NCBI GenBank assembly: GCA_023387335.1 | Contig: JAEWIF010000052.1 | Coordinates: 208,437-272,436 of the forward strand | Direction: 5' to 3' | Origin: Pseudomonadota bacterium | GTDB taxonomy: Bacteria > Pseudomonadota > Gammaproteobacteria > Burkholderiales > Burkholderiaceae_C | DNA: 64,000 nucleotides | Shown: positions 7,676 to 15,158 of the stretch, one piece after another | Layout: each line of letters begins with the position of its first letter | Numbering within the stretch: position 1 is the first letter of the stretch | Notes under the pieces: model-generated | Databases searched by the model: none | Seen by the model: only the letters and a program-made list of their open reading frames with translations | Told to the model about the DNA's origin: nothing | Made by a program: the position numbers and the translations under genes

Positions 7676-8653
7676 ATGGACGCATTCTCCCGACGCGAGT
7701 TCACTCGCATCGCCCTCGCCGCATCGGCCGGCGCATGGCTGCGGCCCGCGCTCGCCCAGGCGGGCCGGCTGCTGGTCGGCTATCCGGCCGGCGGCACGCT
7801 GGACACCACGGCGCGGCAGCTCGCCGAAGCCTGGCGCAAGCAGGGCCGGCCCTGCATCGTGGACAACCGCGCGGGCGCGGCAGGCCGCATCGCGAACAGC
7901 CAGCTCAAGCGGGAACGCGCCGACGGCAACACGCTGCTGTGCACCCACACCTCGGCGCTGACCATCTACCCGCATGTGTATGCCAGGCTGATGTACGACG
8001 CCGCGGCGGATTTCCTGGCGGTTTCTCCGCTGGTGTCGGCCACGTTCGCCTTCGCGGTGAGCAGCGCCGTGCCCGCCGACCGCGTGAACACCCTGGACGA
8101 CTATGTCCGCTGGGTGCGCGGCAACCGGAGCGCCGCCACCTATGCATCGCCCGCGGCCGGTTCGATGGCGCACTTCCTGGGATTCCAGTTCTCGGACGCG
8201 CGCGAACTCAAGCTGCAGCACGTCGGGTATCGCGGGTCCGCGCCGGCCATGCAGGACCTGCTGGGCGGCCAGATCCCGGCGTACTTCGGGTTCGTGGCCG
8301 ACTTCCTCCCGTACCTGCAGCAGGGGAAGGTCAGGATCCTCGGCGCGACCGGCGACACGCGTTCCCGCTTCCTGCCCGGCGTTCCCACCTTCGTCGAACA
8401 GGGCTTCGCGGCCATCCGCGGCGTCGAGACCTACGGTGTGTTCGCGCCGCCCGGAACGCCCGACGCGACGCTCAAGGCCTTGCAGGAGTCGGTGGTGGCG
8501 GCGAGCAAGGACCCGGCGCTGGTCGCCGCCTTCGAGAAGGTGGGCCTCGAGACGTTCACGCTGGCGCCGCAGGAATACGCGGCGCGCGTCCAGCGCGAGC
8601 GCGAAGCCTGGGGTCCCGTGGTGCGCTCCTCGGGTTTCCGTTCCGAGGACTGA
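7676..8653 (+). CDS. Bug/TctC family periplasmic solute receptor
   Basis: A 325-residue extracytoplasmic solute-binding protein of the Bug family (tripartite tricarboxylate transport receptors). The signal peptide begins MDAFSRREFTRIALAASAGA and is cleaved after ALAQA; the RREFTR start may route it to Tat. Family landmarks are VGYPAGGTLDTTARQLAE, VDNRAGAAGRIAN and HVGYRGSAPAMQDLLGGQI. As third gene after the PnbB/PnbA pair it probably binds the pathway substrate, perhaps a nitrobenzoate, for uptake. No TctA/TctB membrane partner is nearby, so it must share a transporter encoded elsewhere. Confidence 0.85.
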   Translation: MDAFSRREFTRIALAASAGAWLRPALAQAGRLLVGYPAGGTLDTTARQLAEAWRKQGRPCIVDNRAGAAGRIANSQLKRERADGNTLLCTHTSALTIYPHVYARLMYDAAADFLAVSPLVSATFAFAVSSAVPADRVNTLDDYVRWVRGNRSAATYASPAAGSMAHFLGFQFSDARELKLQHVGYRGSAPAMQDLLGGQIPAYFGFVADFLPYLQQGKVRILGATGDTRSRFLPGVPTFVEQGFAAIRGVETYGVFAPPGTPDATLKALQESVVAASKDPALVAAFEKVGLETFTLAPQEYAARVQREREAWGPVVRSSGFRSED

Positions 8654-8686
8654 GTCCCTCGACCTTCCCCGCGTACACGGCCTGAT

Positions 8687-8890
8687 CTATCGCGCCGGCC
8701 GAACCGGCTCCTCGCCTTCGGAGGCCTCGCCGGATGCGCTCTCCGGCTCGGTGTGGAGGAAGTCGTTCGGGGCGCGGGGCTTGGCCGCCCGACGTTGCCT
8801 GAGGAAAGGCAACAGGCTGTCGGCGCCTTCGCCGGTGCGTTCTCCGGGTTGCGGCAGGTCGGGATCGGGGAGCGGTACGCGGTGGGGCAT
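8687..8890 (-). CDS. hypothetical Pro/Glu-rich small protein
   Basis: A 67-residue reading frame, polar and rich in Pro, Glu and Arg (PHRVPLPDPDLPQPGERTGEG, LLPFLRQRRAAKPRAPNDFL split). It has no signal peptide or membrane helix and is probably disordered. Third codon positions are strongly G/C in this frame, which supports coding, but there is no clear ribosome binding site and I know no homologue. A longer form from 8962 is possible. It is the only candidate gene in the 446-bp gap 8654-9099 between the Bug receptor and the PEBP gene; the remainder, 8891-9099, shows nothing else apart from AAAGGAGA before 9100. Confidence 0.4.
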   Translation of the reverse strand: MPHRVPLPDPDLPQPGERTGEGADSLLPFLRQRRAAKPRAPNDFLHTEPESASGEASEGEEPVRPAR

Positions 8891-9099
8891 GGGCGACCGT
8901 GGATCGTAGCGGGCCGGCGCCCGTCGCGTGCGCCTCGAATCCAAGGATGTGTTCAATCCCATTCACGTTCGCGGGTGCCGCCGGGTGCGACGCCAGACTT
9001 GATGCGCTCACCGCCTTGATGAGTCCGGGCCTCTGGGGAAAGCACCATGTCTGTCGCACGCACGCCGCGAAGAATCAAACCAGCAAAGGAGAGACGCAC

Positions 9100-9663
9100 A
9101 TGCGAACCACGCTCATGATCGTCGCGGCGCTCGGCGTCGCGAGCGCCCAGGCCGCCGAGTTCAAGCTCGAGAGCCCGGACATCAAGGCCAATTCGACGAT
9201 GGACAGGAAGTTCGAGGCCAACGTCTTCGGCTGCAGCGGCGAGAACAAGTCACCGGCGCTCAAGTGGAGCGGCGCGCCCAAGGAGACCAGGAGCTTCGCC
9301 GTGACGGTGTACGACCCCGATGCGCCGACGGGCTCGGGCTTCTGGCACTGGTTCGTCTACAACATCCCGGCCAACGTCACCGAGCTGCCCGCCGATGCCG
9401 GCGCTCAAGGCGGCGCCAACCTGCCCAAGGGCGCGGCGATGAACCGCATCGACTACGGCGTGGCCGCCTGGGGCGGCGCCTGCCCGCCGCCGGGCGACAA
9501 GCCGCATCGCTACGTGTTCACGGTGTTCGCGCTGAAGACGGACAAGCTCGAACTGCCGCCGGACGCCACGGCCGCCGTCGCCGGCTTCATGACCAACGCG
9601 AACAGGATCGCGTCGGCGAAGTTCACGGCCCGGTACGGCCGCCCGGCGGAGAAGAAGAAGTAG
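9100..9663 (+). CDS. YbhB/YbcL-like PEBP family protein, secreted
   Basis: A 187-residue protein of the phosphatidylethanolamine-binding / Raf kinase inhibitor-like family (E. coli YbhB and YbcL). An 18-residue signal peptide (MRTTLMIVAALGVASAQA) predicts a periplasmic location. The fold motifs are present: SPALKWSG, AVTVYDPDAPTGSGFWHWFVYNIP and PPPGDKPHRYVFTVFAL, with the DPDAP and GDKPHRY residues lining the ligand pocket of the family. The start at 9100 has AAAGGAGA upstream. It is a single gene convergent with the sugar dehydrogenase. The physiological ligand of the bacterial proteins is unknown. Confidence 0.9.
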   Translation: MRTTLMIVAALGVASAQAAEFKLESPDIKANSTMDRKFEANVFGCSGENKSPALKWSGAPKETRSFAVTVYDPDAPTGSGFWHWFVYNIPANVTELPADAGAQGGANLPKGAAMNRIDYGVAAWGGACPPPGDKPHRYVFTVFALKTDKLELPPDATAAVAGFMTNANRIASAKFTARYGRPAEKKK

Positions 9664-9669
9664 CGCGTC

Positions 9670-10839
9670 CTACGGGGTCGCCCGGTTGATCCGCAGGACC
9701 TGTCCTTCCCCCGTGAGGACGAACAGCTCCTTGCGGCCGTCTTCGCCGAACGAGATGACCGTTCCCATGTTCGCGATGGACTGCCGCAGATCGGTCGCGG
9801 CGCCGCCGGAAAGCACGAAGCTGCGCAGCCATCCGCTGCAGAGGTCGGAGAAGAAATACCTGCCCTGGAGTTCGGGCAACGCGCTGCCGCGATAGACGAA
9901 GCCGCCGATGACGGAACAGCCGCCGGCCGCATCGTGCCCGTACTCCAGCACCGGCAAGGTCAAGCCGGTCCTGTCGCATGAAGCCGGGCCGAAGCACGTC
10001 GCTCCTTCGGTGACGTTCCAGCCGTAGTTGAGCCCCGCGCCGTCGGCGGCGCTCACGTCCACCTCCTCGCTGCGGTCCTGTCCGACGTCGGCGATGTAGA
10101 GACGATCGCCGGGCGGATCGAACGCGAAGCGCCACGGGTTGCGCAGGCCGTAGGCCCAGATCTCGGCGCGCCGGTTCGGCTGGCCCTGGAAAGGATTGGT
10201 GGAAGGGATGGCGTAGGGGGCGGCCGCGCTCGCGTTGCTCACGTCGATGCGCAGGAGCTTGCCCAGCAGCGAGTCGAGGTTCTGCCCGTTGCCGAATGGA
10301 TCGCCCTCGCCTCCGCCGTCTCCGGTCCCGAGGTAGAGAAAGCCATCGGGTCCGAACCTCACCAGCCCACCCTTGTGATTGCCGAAAGTGCGGTGAGGGA
10401 TGGTCAAGATGCGAAGCGGCGTGGGGTCCGCGACGTCGGGATTCGAGGCGGACACCTGGAAGCGCTCGATCGCGATGTCGCCGCTCGCCTCCGTGAAATA
10501 GACATAGAAGAACCCGTTGGCCGCGAAACGTGGGTCGAAGGCCATCGAGAGCAGGCCGCCCTCGCCTGCGGCGCTGACACGGGCCGAGATGTCGAGGAAG
10601 GGGGTGGCGGAAGGAGCACCGCCCTGCGCGATCACGATCCGGCCCGCGCGCTCGACGATGAAGAGACGCGCATCCCCGTCGGGCGCCGTGGCGAAGACCG
10701 GTTCATTCAAGCCCGCGACTTCCACTGACGTGGCCAACGGCAGAGACGGGAGAAGCGCGACGGGATCACCGCCACCGCCGCCACCGCCCCCGCCGCACGC
10801 GGACAGCATCGCGATCAGGAGCAGGTGGGCTGGCTTCAT
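9670..10839 (-). CDS. PQQ-type glucose/sorbosone dehydrogenase-like lipoprotein
   Basis: A 389-residue lipoprotein with a six-bladed beta-propeller of the glucose/sorbosone dehydrogenase (GSDH) family, relatives of soluble PQQ glucose dehydrogenase and Hhip-like proteins. The lipobox LSAC places the lipid on Cys15, followed by nine glycines. Family motifs: GGLLSMAFDPRF, HRTFGNHKGGLVRFGPDGFL, YLGTGDGGGEGDP, IWAYGLRNPWRFAFD and YIADVGQDRSEEVD. The likely catalytic histidine is in FGNHKGG. It would oxidise a sugar or alcohol at the outer face of a membrane, passing electrons on through PQQ. Substrate unknown; some members do not bind PQQ. Start chosen at 10839 for the lipoprotein signal. Confidence 0.85.
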   Translation of the reverse strand: MKPAHLLLIAMLSACGGGGGGGGGDPVALLPSLPLATSVEVAGLNEPVFATAPDGDARLFIVERAGRIVIAQGGAPSATPFLDISARVSAAGEGGLLSMAFDPRFAANGFFYVYFTEASGDIAIERFQVSASNPDVADPTPLRILTIPHRTFGNHKGGLVRFGPDGFLYLGTGDGGGEGDPFGNGQNLDSLLGKLLRIDVSNASAAAPYAIPSTNPFQGQPNRRAEIWAYGLRNPWRFAFDPPGDRLYIADVGQDRSEEVDVSAADGAGLNYGWNVTEGATCFGPASCDRTGLTLPVLEYGHDAAGGCSVIGGFVYRGSALPELQGRYFFSDLCSGWLRSFVLSGGAATDLRQSIANMGTVISFGEDGRKELFVLTGEGQVLRINRATP

Positions 10840-10917
10840 GACGATCCCGGCGGTCGACTGTCGGCGAACGCCAACGGAGAGAGCGCCGGACAAAGCTCAA
10901 TCGCCTTGTACGCGGTT

Positions 10918-10934
10918 TCCAACGCTGAGTTGGA
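10918..10934 (-). terminator. hairpin directly after the DUF445 gene
   Basis: The reverse strand reads TCCAAC-TCAGC-GTTGGA immediately after the stop codon at 10935. It is a 6-bp perfect stem with a 5-base loop. There is no U-tract, so it may only protect the 3' end rather than terminate by itself. Confidence 0.35.
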
Positions 10935-12209
10935 TCAACCGCCTCCGGCCAGCCAGGTGAGCAGGTGCAGCACCAGGCCGATCGCGCCGCCCACGATCGT
11001 GCCGTTCACGCGGATGGCCTGCAGGTCCTTGCCGATGTTCAGCTCGATCTGGTCGGCCATCTCGCGCCCGTCCCATGCGCGCACGGTGTCGCGCACGTGG
11101 CGGGCCAGGAAGTCGGCGAATTCGGGCGCGAGCCGGGTGGCGGCGTCCTCGAGCTGCGAGCGCAGCGCCTGGCGCAGCTGCGGGTCGCGCGTGAGCTGCT
11201 CCCCGAGCCAGGTGCCGCCGGCGGCGACGCTCTGGTGGAACACCGACTGCGGATCGCGCAGGTCCTGCGCCAGCCAGGACTTGAGCGACCCCCAGAGGCC
11301 GCCGACGTAGCGCCCGAAGGTTTCGTCGTGCAGCAGGTACTGCTTGATCTCCTCGCCGCGCGCCTGCAACGCGGGATCCGACTGCAGCCGCAGCACGAAA
11401 TCGCGCACCCACTGGTCGAACAGTTGCCGCCAGGCGTGCGCCGGATTGGCCCGGATGCTCTCCAGCCGGCCGGCGACGGCGTCGGCGATGGCGGTCGCCA
11501 CGTTCTGCGCGATCCATTGGCGGGGCAGGATCTTCTGCTTGCGCGGATGCTCCTGGCTCAGCCAGTCGATCACCTGCGCGGCCATCCAGGCGCGTGTCTC
11601 CGGGCGGTCCATCAGCCGCAGCGCCCGGTCCAGCGCCTGCTCCAGCAACTGGTCGTGGCGGCCGTCGCTGGTGAGCGTATCCAGCACGCCGCGCAGCGAG
11701 CCGGTCAGGTCCACGCCCTTGAACACCTCGCGCGCGGCCTCGCGCACCAGCTGCTCGATGCGGGCGTCCTCGACCAGGTGCAGCGCTCCCTCCGTCGCGC
11801 GTGCCAGGTAGGTGCCCAGGCGCTGCGCATTGGCCGGCTCGGTCAGCCAGTCGGCAACGTACTGCGAAGGATCGTGCTTGCGGATCAGCCCGACCAGCGT
11901 CTGGGGCGCCAGGAACTTCTCCTTCATGAACGCGGAGAGGTTCTCGGCGATGCGGTCCTTGCTGCGCGGGATGACGTCCGTGTGCGCCGTGATGAAGGGG
12001 ATGCCGGTGGGGATGCGCCGGAACAGCGCGTTCACGGCGAACCAGTCCGCCAGCCCGCCCACCATCGCCGCCTCGGTGATCGCGCGGATGGCGAGCACCC
12101 ACGGGTTGGGCGGGACCAGCATCGTGACGCCGAAGATGCACGCGGCGAGCGCCAGCAGCAGTCCGGCCGAGCGCTTGGCGGAGGCGAGTTCCTGCCGTTT
12201 TTGCTCCAC
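10935..12209 (-). CDS. DUF445 family membrane protein
   Basis: A 424-residue protein of the DUF445 family. An N-terminal hydrophobic hairpin (AGLLLALAACIFGVTMLV and VLAIRAITEAAMVGGLADWFAV) is followed by the conserved NALFRRIPTGIPFITAHTDVI split segment, a long helical cytoplasmic or periplasmic region, and a C-terminal membrane helix (IVGGAIGLVLHLLTWLAGG). The start at 12209 is GTG with GAAGGGG eight bases upstream; in-frame upstream codons to 12344 lack family similarity. Family members are poorly characterised; some link the envelope to cytoskeletal elements. It has no operon partner. Confidence 0.85.
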   Translation of the reverse strand: MEQKRQELASAKRSAGLLLALAACIFGVTMLVPPNPWVLAIRAITEAAMVGGLADWFAVNALFRRIPTGIPFITAHTDVIPRSKDRIAENLSAFMKEKFLAPQTLVGLIRKHDPSQYVADWLTEPANAQRLGTYLARATEGALHLVEDARIEQLVREAAREVFKGVDLTGSLRGVLDTLTSDGRHDQLLEQALDRALRLMDRPETRAWMAAQVIDWLSQEHPRKQKILPRQWIAQNVATAIADAVAGRLESIRANPAHAWRQLFDQWVRDFVLRLQSDPALQARGEEIKQYLLHDETFGRYVGGLWGSLKSWLAQDLRDPQSVFHQSVAAGGTWLGEQLTRDPQLRQALRSQLEDAATRLAPEFADFLARHVRDTVRAWDGREMADQIELNIGKDLQAIRVNGTIVGGAIGLVLHLLTWLAGGG

Positions 12210-12342
12210 GATGCCCCTTCGGTGCGGTGATGAAGAAGGATCGCATGATGCCAAGCAGCGCATCGTCTTCCGCTGAGCCACATCGCCCGCTCGCTTTGAC
12301 GTATCGTGGCCGCCAACCCATCGCATTCGAGAAGGAACGGCC

Positions 12343-12606
12343 ATGCAGGAAAAGTCAGCTGATCCGCATCCGCTCAGCGACCTCGCCTACGACTGGATCA
12401 CGCTGATCCAGAACAAGGCCCAGGCGCTGATCGCCTACGACCAGTACATCAAGGATGCGGAAGCGGCGAAGTCGCCGGAGTGCGCGGCGTTCTTCCGGAA
12501 GGTGCACGACGCCGACAAGGCTCAGCTCGCCGAAGCGAAGCAGCACCTCGTCGCGGTCCTCCAGGGCAAGATGGGTTCGCCCCCGAAGGACGCGGGCAAG
12601 GCCTGA
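12343..12606 (+). CDS. small helical hypothetical protein
   Basis: An 87-residue, fully helical soluble protein (LSDLAYDWITLIQNKAQAL, YDQYIKDAEAAKSPECAAFF, DADKAQLAEAKQHLVAVLQG). Two amphipathic helices around AYDQYIKDAE and HDADKAQLAEAKQHL give a ferritin-like four-helix pattern without a full set of metal ligands. The start at 12343 has GAAGGAAC upstream. Similar small helical proteins occur widely in Comamonadaceae without known function. It is a single gene followed by a hairpin at 12615. Confidence 0.65.
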   Translation: MQEKSADPHPLSDLAYDWITLIQNKAQALIAYDQYIKDAEAAKSPECAAFFRKVHDADKAQLAEAKQHLVAVLQGKMGSPPKDAGKA

Positions 12607-12614
12607 ATGTTGAA

Positions 12615-12631
12615 AGCTGCTGTAAGCAGCT
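12615..12631 (+). terminator. perfect hairpin after the small helical gene
   Basis: AGCTGCT-GTA-AGCAGCT is a perfect 7-bp stem with a 3-base loop, eight bases after the stop at 12606. The flanking TTG and CAA can extend the stem around a one-base bulge. It lacks a T-run, so intrinsic termination is possible but unproven. Confidence 0.4.
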
Positions 12632-12688
12632 CAACACGCGACGCCGGCTCTGTCATACCGTGACGTACCTGATGCTCGAGAGGCCGTC

Positions 12689-13708
12689 ATGCTGTATGCG
12701 ACCCGGAGGTTCGTCCCGCTGTTCGTGACATTGCTCTTCGCCGGTTGCGGCGGAGGCGGAGGGAGCGACGGCGGCGGCGCGACCAACGGTGCCCCGCTGG
12801 CCGTCGCGCAGCGCAACACCGCGCAAGGGTTCTGGACCGGGCCGACATCGAACAACGAGCACGCGGCCATCCTGGTCCTGGAAGACGGAGAGGTCTGGGG
12901 GCTGTATTCCGCGGCAGGCGTCCCCATCGGCGCGATCCAGGGCCAGCTGTTCGGCAACGGCGCCAGCATCAGCGGCAACGTCCGCGATTTCCGCATCGGC
13001 AGTCCGCTGACGCAGGACGCATCGGTGAGCGGCGGCGTCACCGAGCGCAGCACGATGGATGCCGTGCTGCAAGGCGGGCAAGGCACCACGCGGGCCATGC
13101 TGGCCTACGACCCCGGCTACGACCGGCCGGCTTCCCTGGCGCAACTTGCGGGAAATTACGAGTTCGGCCCGAACACGCTCACCATCCGCGCGGACGGCAC
13201 GTTCACGCTCAGCAGCGACGGCTGCACGCAGAACGGCCGCTTCACCCCGCGCCCTTCGGGCAAGAACGTGTTCGACCTGGCGAACAGGTTCACGGGCGCA
13301 GGCTGCGGCAGCTTCGATGGCGCATCCATGAACGGCGTCGGCGTGCTCGATGCGGACGCGCTTGCCGCGATGATGGTCGTGCCCGACCGGACCGGCGGGT
13401 TCTTCATGCTGGCGCCCAAGGTCGTCCCTGCTCCGGCACCGGCACCGGCACCGGCTCCGGCACCTGCACCAGCCCCCACACCGGCGCCCACACCGGCACC
13501 GGCGCCCACTCCGGCGCCTTCACCCGCTCCGACTCCGGCCCCGGCGCCGACTCCCGCACCCTCTCCTGCTCCGACGCCGGCACCCGCTCCTGCTCCGACG
13601 CCAGCGCCGGCCCCCACCCCGGCGCCAGCGCCAGCCCCAACTCCGGCACCAGCGCCCGCGCCGGCACCTGCGCCCGCGCCCGGCCCCGCGCCCGCACCGG
13701 CACCTTGA
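12689..13708 (+). CDS. lipoprotein with long Pro-Ala repeat tail
   Basis: A 339-residue lipoprotein. The signal ends in LLFAGC (Cys20), followed by a poly-Gly/Ser/Asp linker. Residues 40-245 form a beta-rich domain with two repeats of similar outline (GFWTGPTSNNEHAAILVLEDGEVWG split; LAGNYEFGPNTLTIRADGTFTL split); the second has a lipocalin-like single-strand pattern and three cysteines. The last 90 residues are an uninterrupted Pro-Ala/Pro-Thr repeat, as in periplasm-spanning linkers of TonB or OmpA-like proteins, but here it ends the protein without a distal domain. Function unknown; it is probably anchored in the outer membrane. Confidence 0.75.
   Translation: MLYATRRFVPLFVTLLFAGCGGGGGSDGGGATNGAPLAVAQRNTAQGFWTGPTSNNEHAAILVLEDGEVWGLYSAAGVPIGAIQGQLFGNGASISGNVRDFRIGSPLTQDASVSGGVTERSTMDAVLQGGQGTTRAMLAYDPGYDRPASLAQLAGNYEFGPNTLTIRADGTFTLSSDGCTQNGRFTPRPSGKNVFDLANRFTGAGCGSFDGASMNGVGVLDADALAAMMVVPDRTGGFFMLAPKVVPAPAPAPAPAPAPAPAPTPAPTPAPAPTPAPSPAPTPAPAPTPAPSPAPTPAPAPAPTPAPAPTPAPAPAPTPAPAPAPAPAPAPGPAPAPAP
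13430..13705 (+). repeat. Pro-Ala codon repeat (low-complexity coding repeat)
   Basis: About 276 bp of degenerate hexanucleotide repeats (GCNCCN/ACNCCN) encode roughly 90 residues of alternating Pro with Ala, Thr or Ser. Synonymous codons vary between units, which indicates selection for the amino acid pattern rather than simple slippage of a perfect microsatellite. The run ends exactly at the stop codon of the lipoprotein gene. Confidence 0.9.
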
Positions 13709-13788
13709 GGTCGCGCGCAGCCGGGGGCGCCGACGGCGCTGCCTACAATGCGCGTCCCCCGCATTTCCGCAGTCTTCCGCATTCCCCG

Positions 13789-14595
13789 ATGGACATCGTC
13801 GTCAACGAAGAGATCAAGGCCTACATCGATCCACTGACGCCCGATGAGTACCGGGCGCTCGAACGAAGCATCCTGGCCGAAGGCTGCCGCGATGCGCTGG
13901 TGCTCTGGGGCGACATGCTGGTGGACGGCCACAACCGCTACGCGATCTGCCGCCGGCACGACCTGCCGTTCCGGACGGTGCAGAGCACGCGCTTCCAGTC
14001 GATCGAGGACGTGCACCTGTGGATGATCGACCAGCACCTCGGCCGCCGCAGCCTCTCGGACTTCCAGCGCGGCGTGCTGGCCTTGCGCCAGCGCGAGATC
14101 GTGGCCGAGCGGCTGGCGCGCACGCCGCCGGAAGCGGCTCCTGAGGCACCCGCCGCCGACGCGGGGGCCGCTGAAACTCCGGCGGCCGCGCCCGCCGACG
14201 AGCCGCGCGAGACCACGCGCGAAGCGCTGGCCCGGGTGGCGCGCCTCAGCAGCAACCAGGTGACGCAGATCGAGAAGATCCAGAAGCAGGCCGCGCCCGA
14301 GGTGGTCGCGGCCGTGAAGGCCGGCGAGATCTCGATCCATGCGGCGGCCACGGTGGCCAGCCTGCCCTGGGAGGAACAGGTGGCCGCCGCCACCGCCGGC
14401 AAGGAGGAGCTGAAGCAGGCCGCCAAGCGGGTGCGCGAATCGCGCAAGAAGGCCGCCGTAGAGCCGCCGGCACCCGCGCAGGACGAGGCGGCGACGGAAG
14501 GCGAGGACACGATCGACTCGCTGCGCCGGCGCGTGGCCGCGCTCACGGCGGAGAACATGCAGCTGCGCGAGCAACTGGCCCGGTTGCAGGCTTAA
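13789..14595 (+). CDS. ParB/Srx-superfamily protein with C-terminal coiled coil
   Basis: A 268-residue protein with an N-terminal ParB-like nuclease/CTPase-type domain (LVLWGDMLVDGHNRYAICRR, residues 35-60), then a helix-turn-helix region (REALARVARLSSNQVTQIEKI, AVKAGEISIHAAATVASLP) and a C-terminal leucine-zipper-like coiled coil (IDSLRRRVAALTAENMQLREQL split). An Ala/Pro/Glu-rich linker of about 45 residues separates the first two. The DGHNRYAI motif is that of plasmid-type partition/replication proteins rather than GERR-box chromosomal ParB. No parA gene is adjacent, so it may be a DNA-binding regulator derived from a plasmid partition gene. Confidence 0.75.
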   Translation: MDIVVNEEIKAYIDPLTPDEYRALERSILAEGCRDALVLWGDMLVDGHNRYAICRRHDLPFRTVQSTRFQSIEDVHLWMIDQHLGRRSLSDFQRGVLALRQREIVAERLARTPPEAAPEAPAADAGAAETPAAAPADEPRETTREALARVARLSSNQVTQIEKIQKQAAPEVVAAVKAGEISIHAAATVASLPWEEQVAAATAGKEELKQAAKRVRESRKKAAVEPPAPAQDEAATEGEDTIDSLRRRVAALTAENMQLREQLARLQA

Positions 14596-14604
14596 GCTCG
14601 CGCA

Positions 14605-14859
14605 ATGCCGGAACTCGCCTTCACCACGCCCGAATACAAGCTCTTCCCGTCGCCGCGCAACCGGCACCGCGAGGTGTTCCTGCACGAGGTGTTCGTGCCC
14701 CATCCGTACGCGCTCATCGACCTGCCCAGCTTCCACCTGAAGGGAAAGTACAGCCTGTTCGCGGCGCACCGGCTCGCCGACGGCAAGAACGGGCAACTGG
14801 TGACGTTCGAGCTGGAGTCCGACGCGCTCAGGTTCAGTTCAGAGTTCAAGCCCGACTGA
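14605..14859 (+). CDS. hypothetical protein, 84 aa
   Basis: An 84-residue soluble protein without recognised family. It has several aromatic and histidine residues (YKLFPSPRNRHREVFLHEVF, LIDLPSFHLKGKYSLFAAHRL split) and reads as a small alpha/beta domain. It begins ten bases after the ParB-like stop and ends six bases before the next start, so the three genes from 13789 to 15158 are probably one transcript. Codon use matches neighbours. Confidence 0.55.
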   Translation: MPELAFTTPEYKLFPSPRNRHREVFLHEVFVPHPYALIDLPSFHLKGKYSLFAAHRLADGKNGQLVTFELESDALRFSSEFKPD

Positions 14860-14864
14860 AGAGC

Positions 14865-15158
14865 GTGGAGCACGAGGGCTTTCCGAGGATCTACGCGGTC
14901 GTCAAGTGGGCGATCGTGGTCTGCCTGGTGCTGCTGTCGATCCTGGCCGCGGCGTTCTGGACCTGGATCCTCGGCGGCTTCGCGGCTTCCGGATTCCGTG
15001 CGAGCACGCCCGCCCATGCATCGGGCGCGCCGCCTGAGATCACGCCCGAGTGCGCGTGGCCCTACAGCGTCAACGACCGCAGCGCCGAGGCCATGTGCCG
15101 GATGTTCAATCGCCTGACGCCCGAGCAGCGGGACCAGGTCCTGAGCCGGCGGAAATAG
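14865..15158 (+). CDS. membrane-anchored hypothetical protein, 97 aa
   Basis: A 97-residue protein with one transmembrane helix at residues 12-40 (VVKWAIVVCLVLLSILAAAF) and a short outer domain. The domain has two cysteines (ECAWPY and MCRMFN) that could form a disulfide and ends in a helix (NRLTPEQRDQVLSRRK). It starts with GTG at 14865. Its last 53 bases overlap the convergent EamA transporter gene. Unknown function. Confidence 0.55.
   Translation: MEHEGFPRIYAVVKWAIVVCLVLLSILAAAFWTWILGGFAASGFRASTPAHASGAPPEITPECAWPYSVNDRSAEAMCRMFNRLTPEQRDQVLSRRK

Noticed and set aside
12615..12631. Considered as a strong intrinsic terminator
   Set aside because: The hairpin is perfect but has no T-run after it, so it is kept only as a low-confidence terminator.
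13430..13705. Periodic repeat that might be taken for a CRISPR-like or satellite array
   Set aside because: There are no constant repeats with unique spacers; it is a coding Pro-Ala repeat in frame with the lipoprotein gene.
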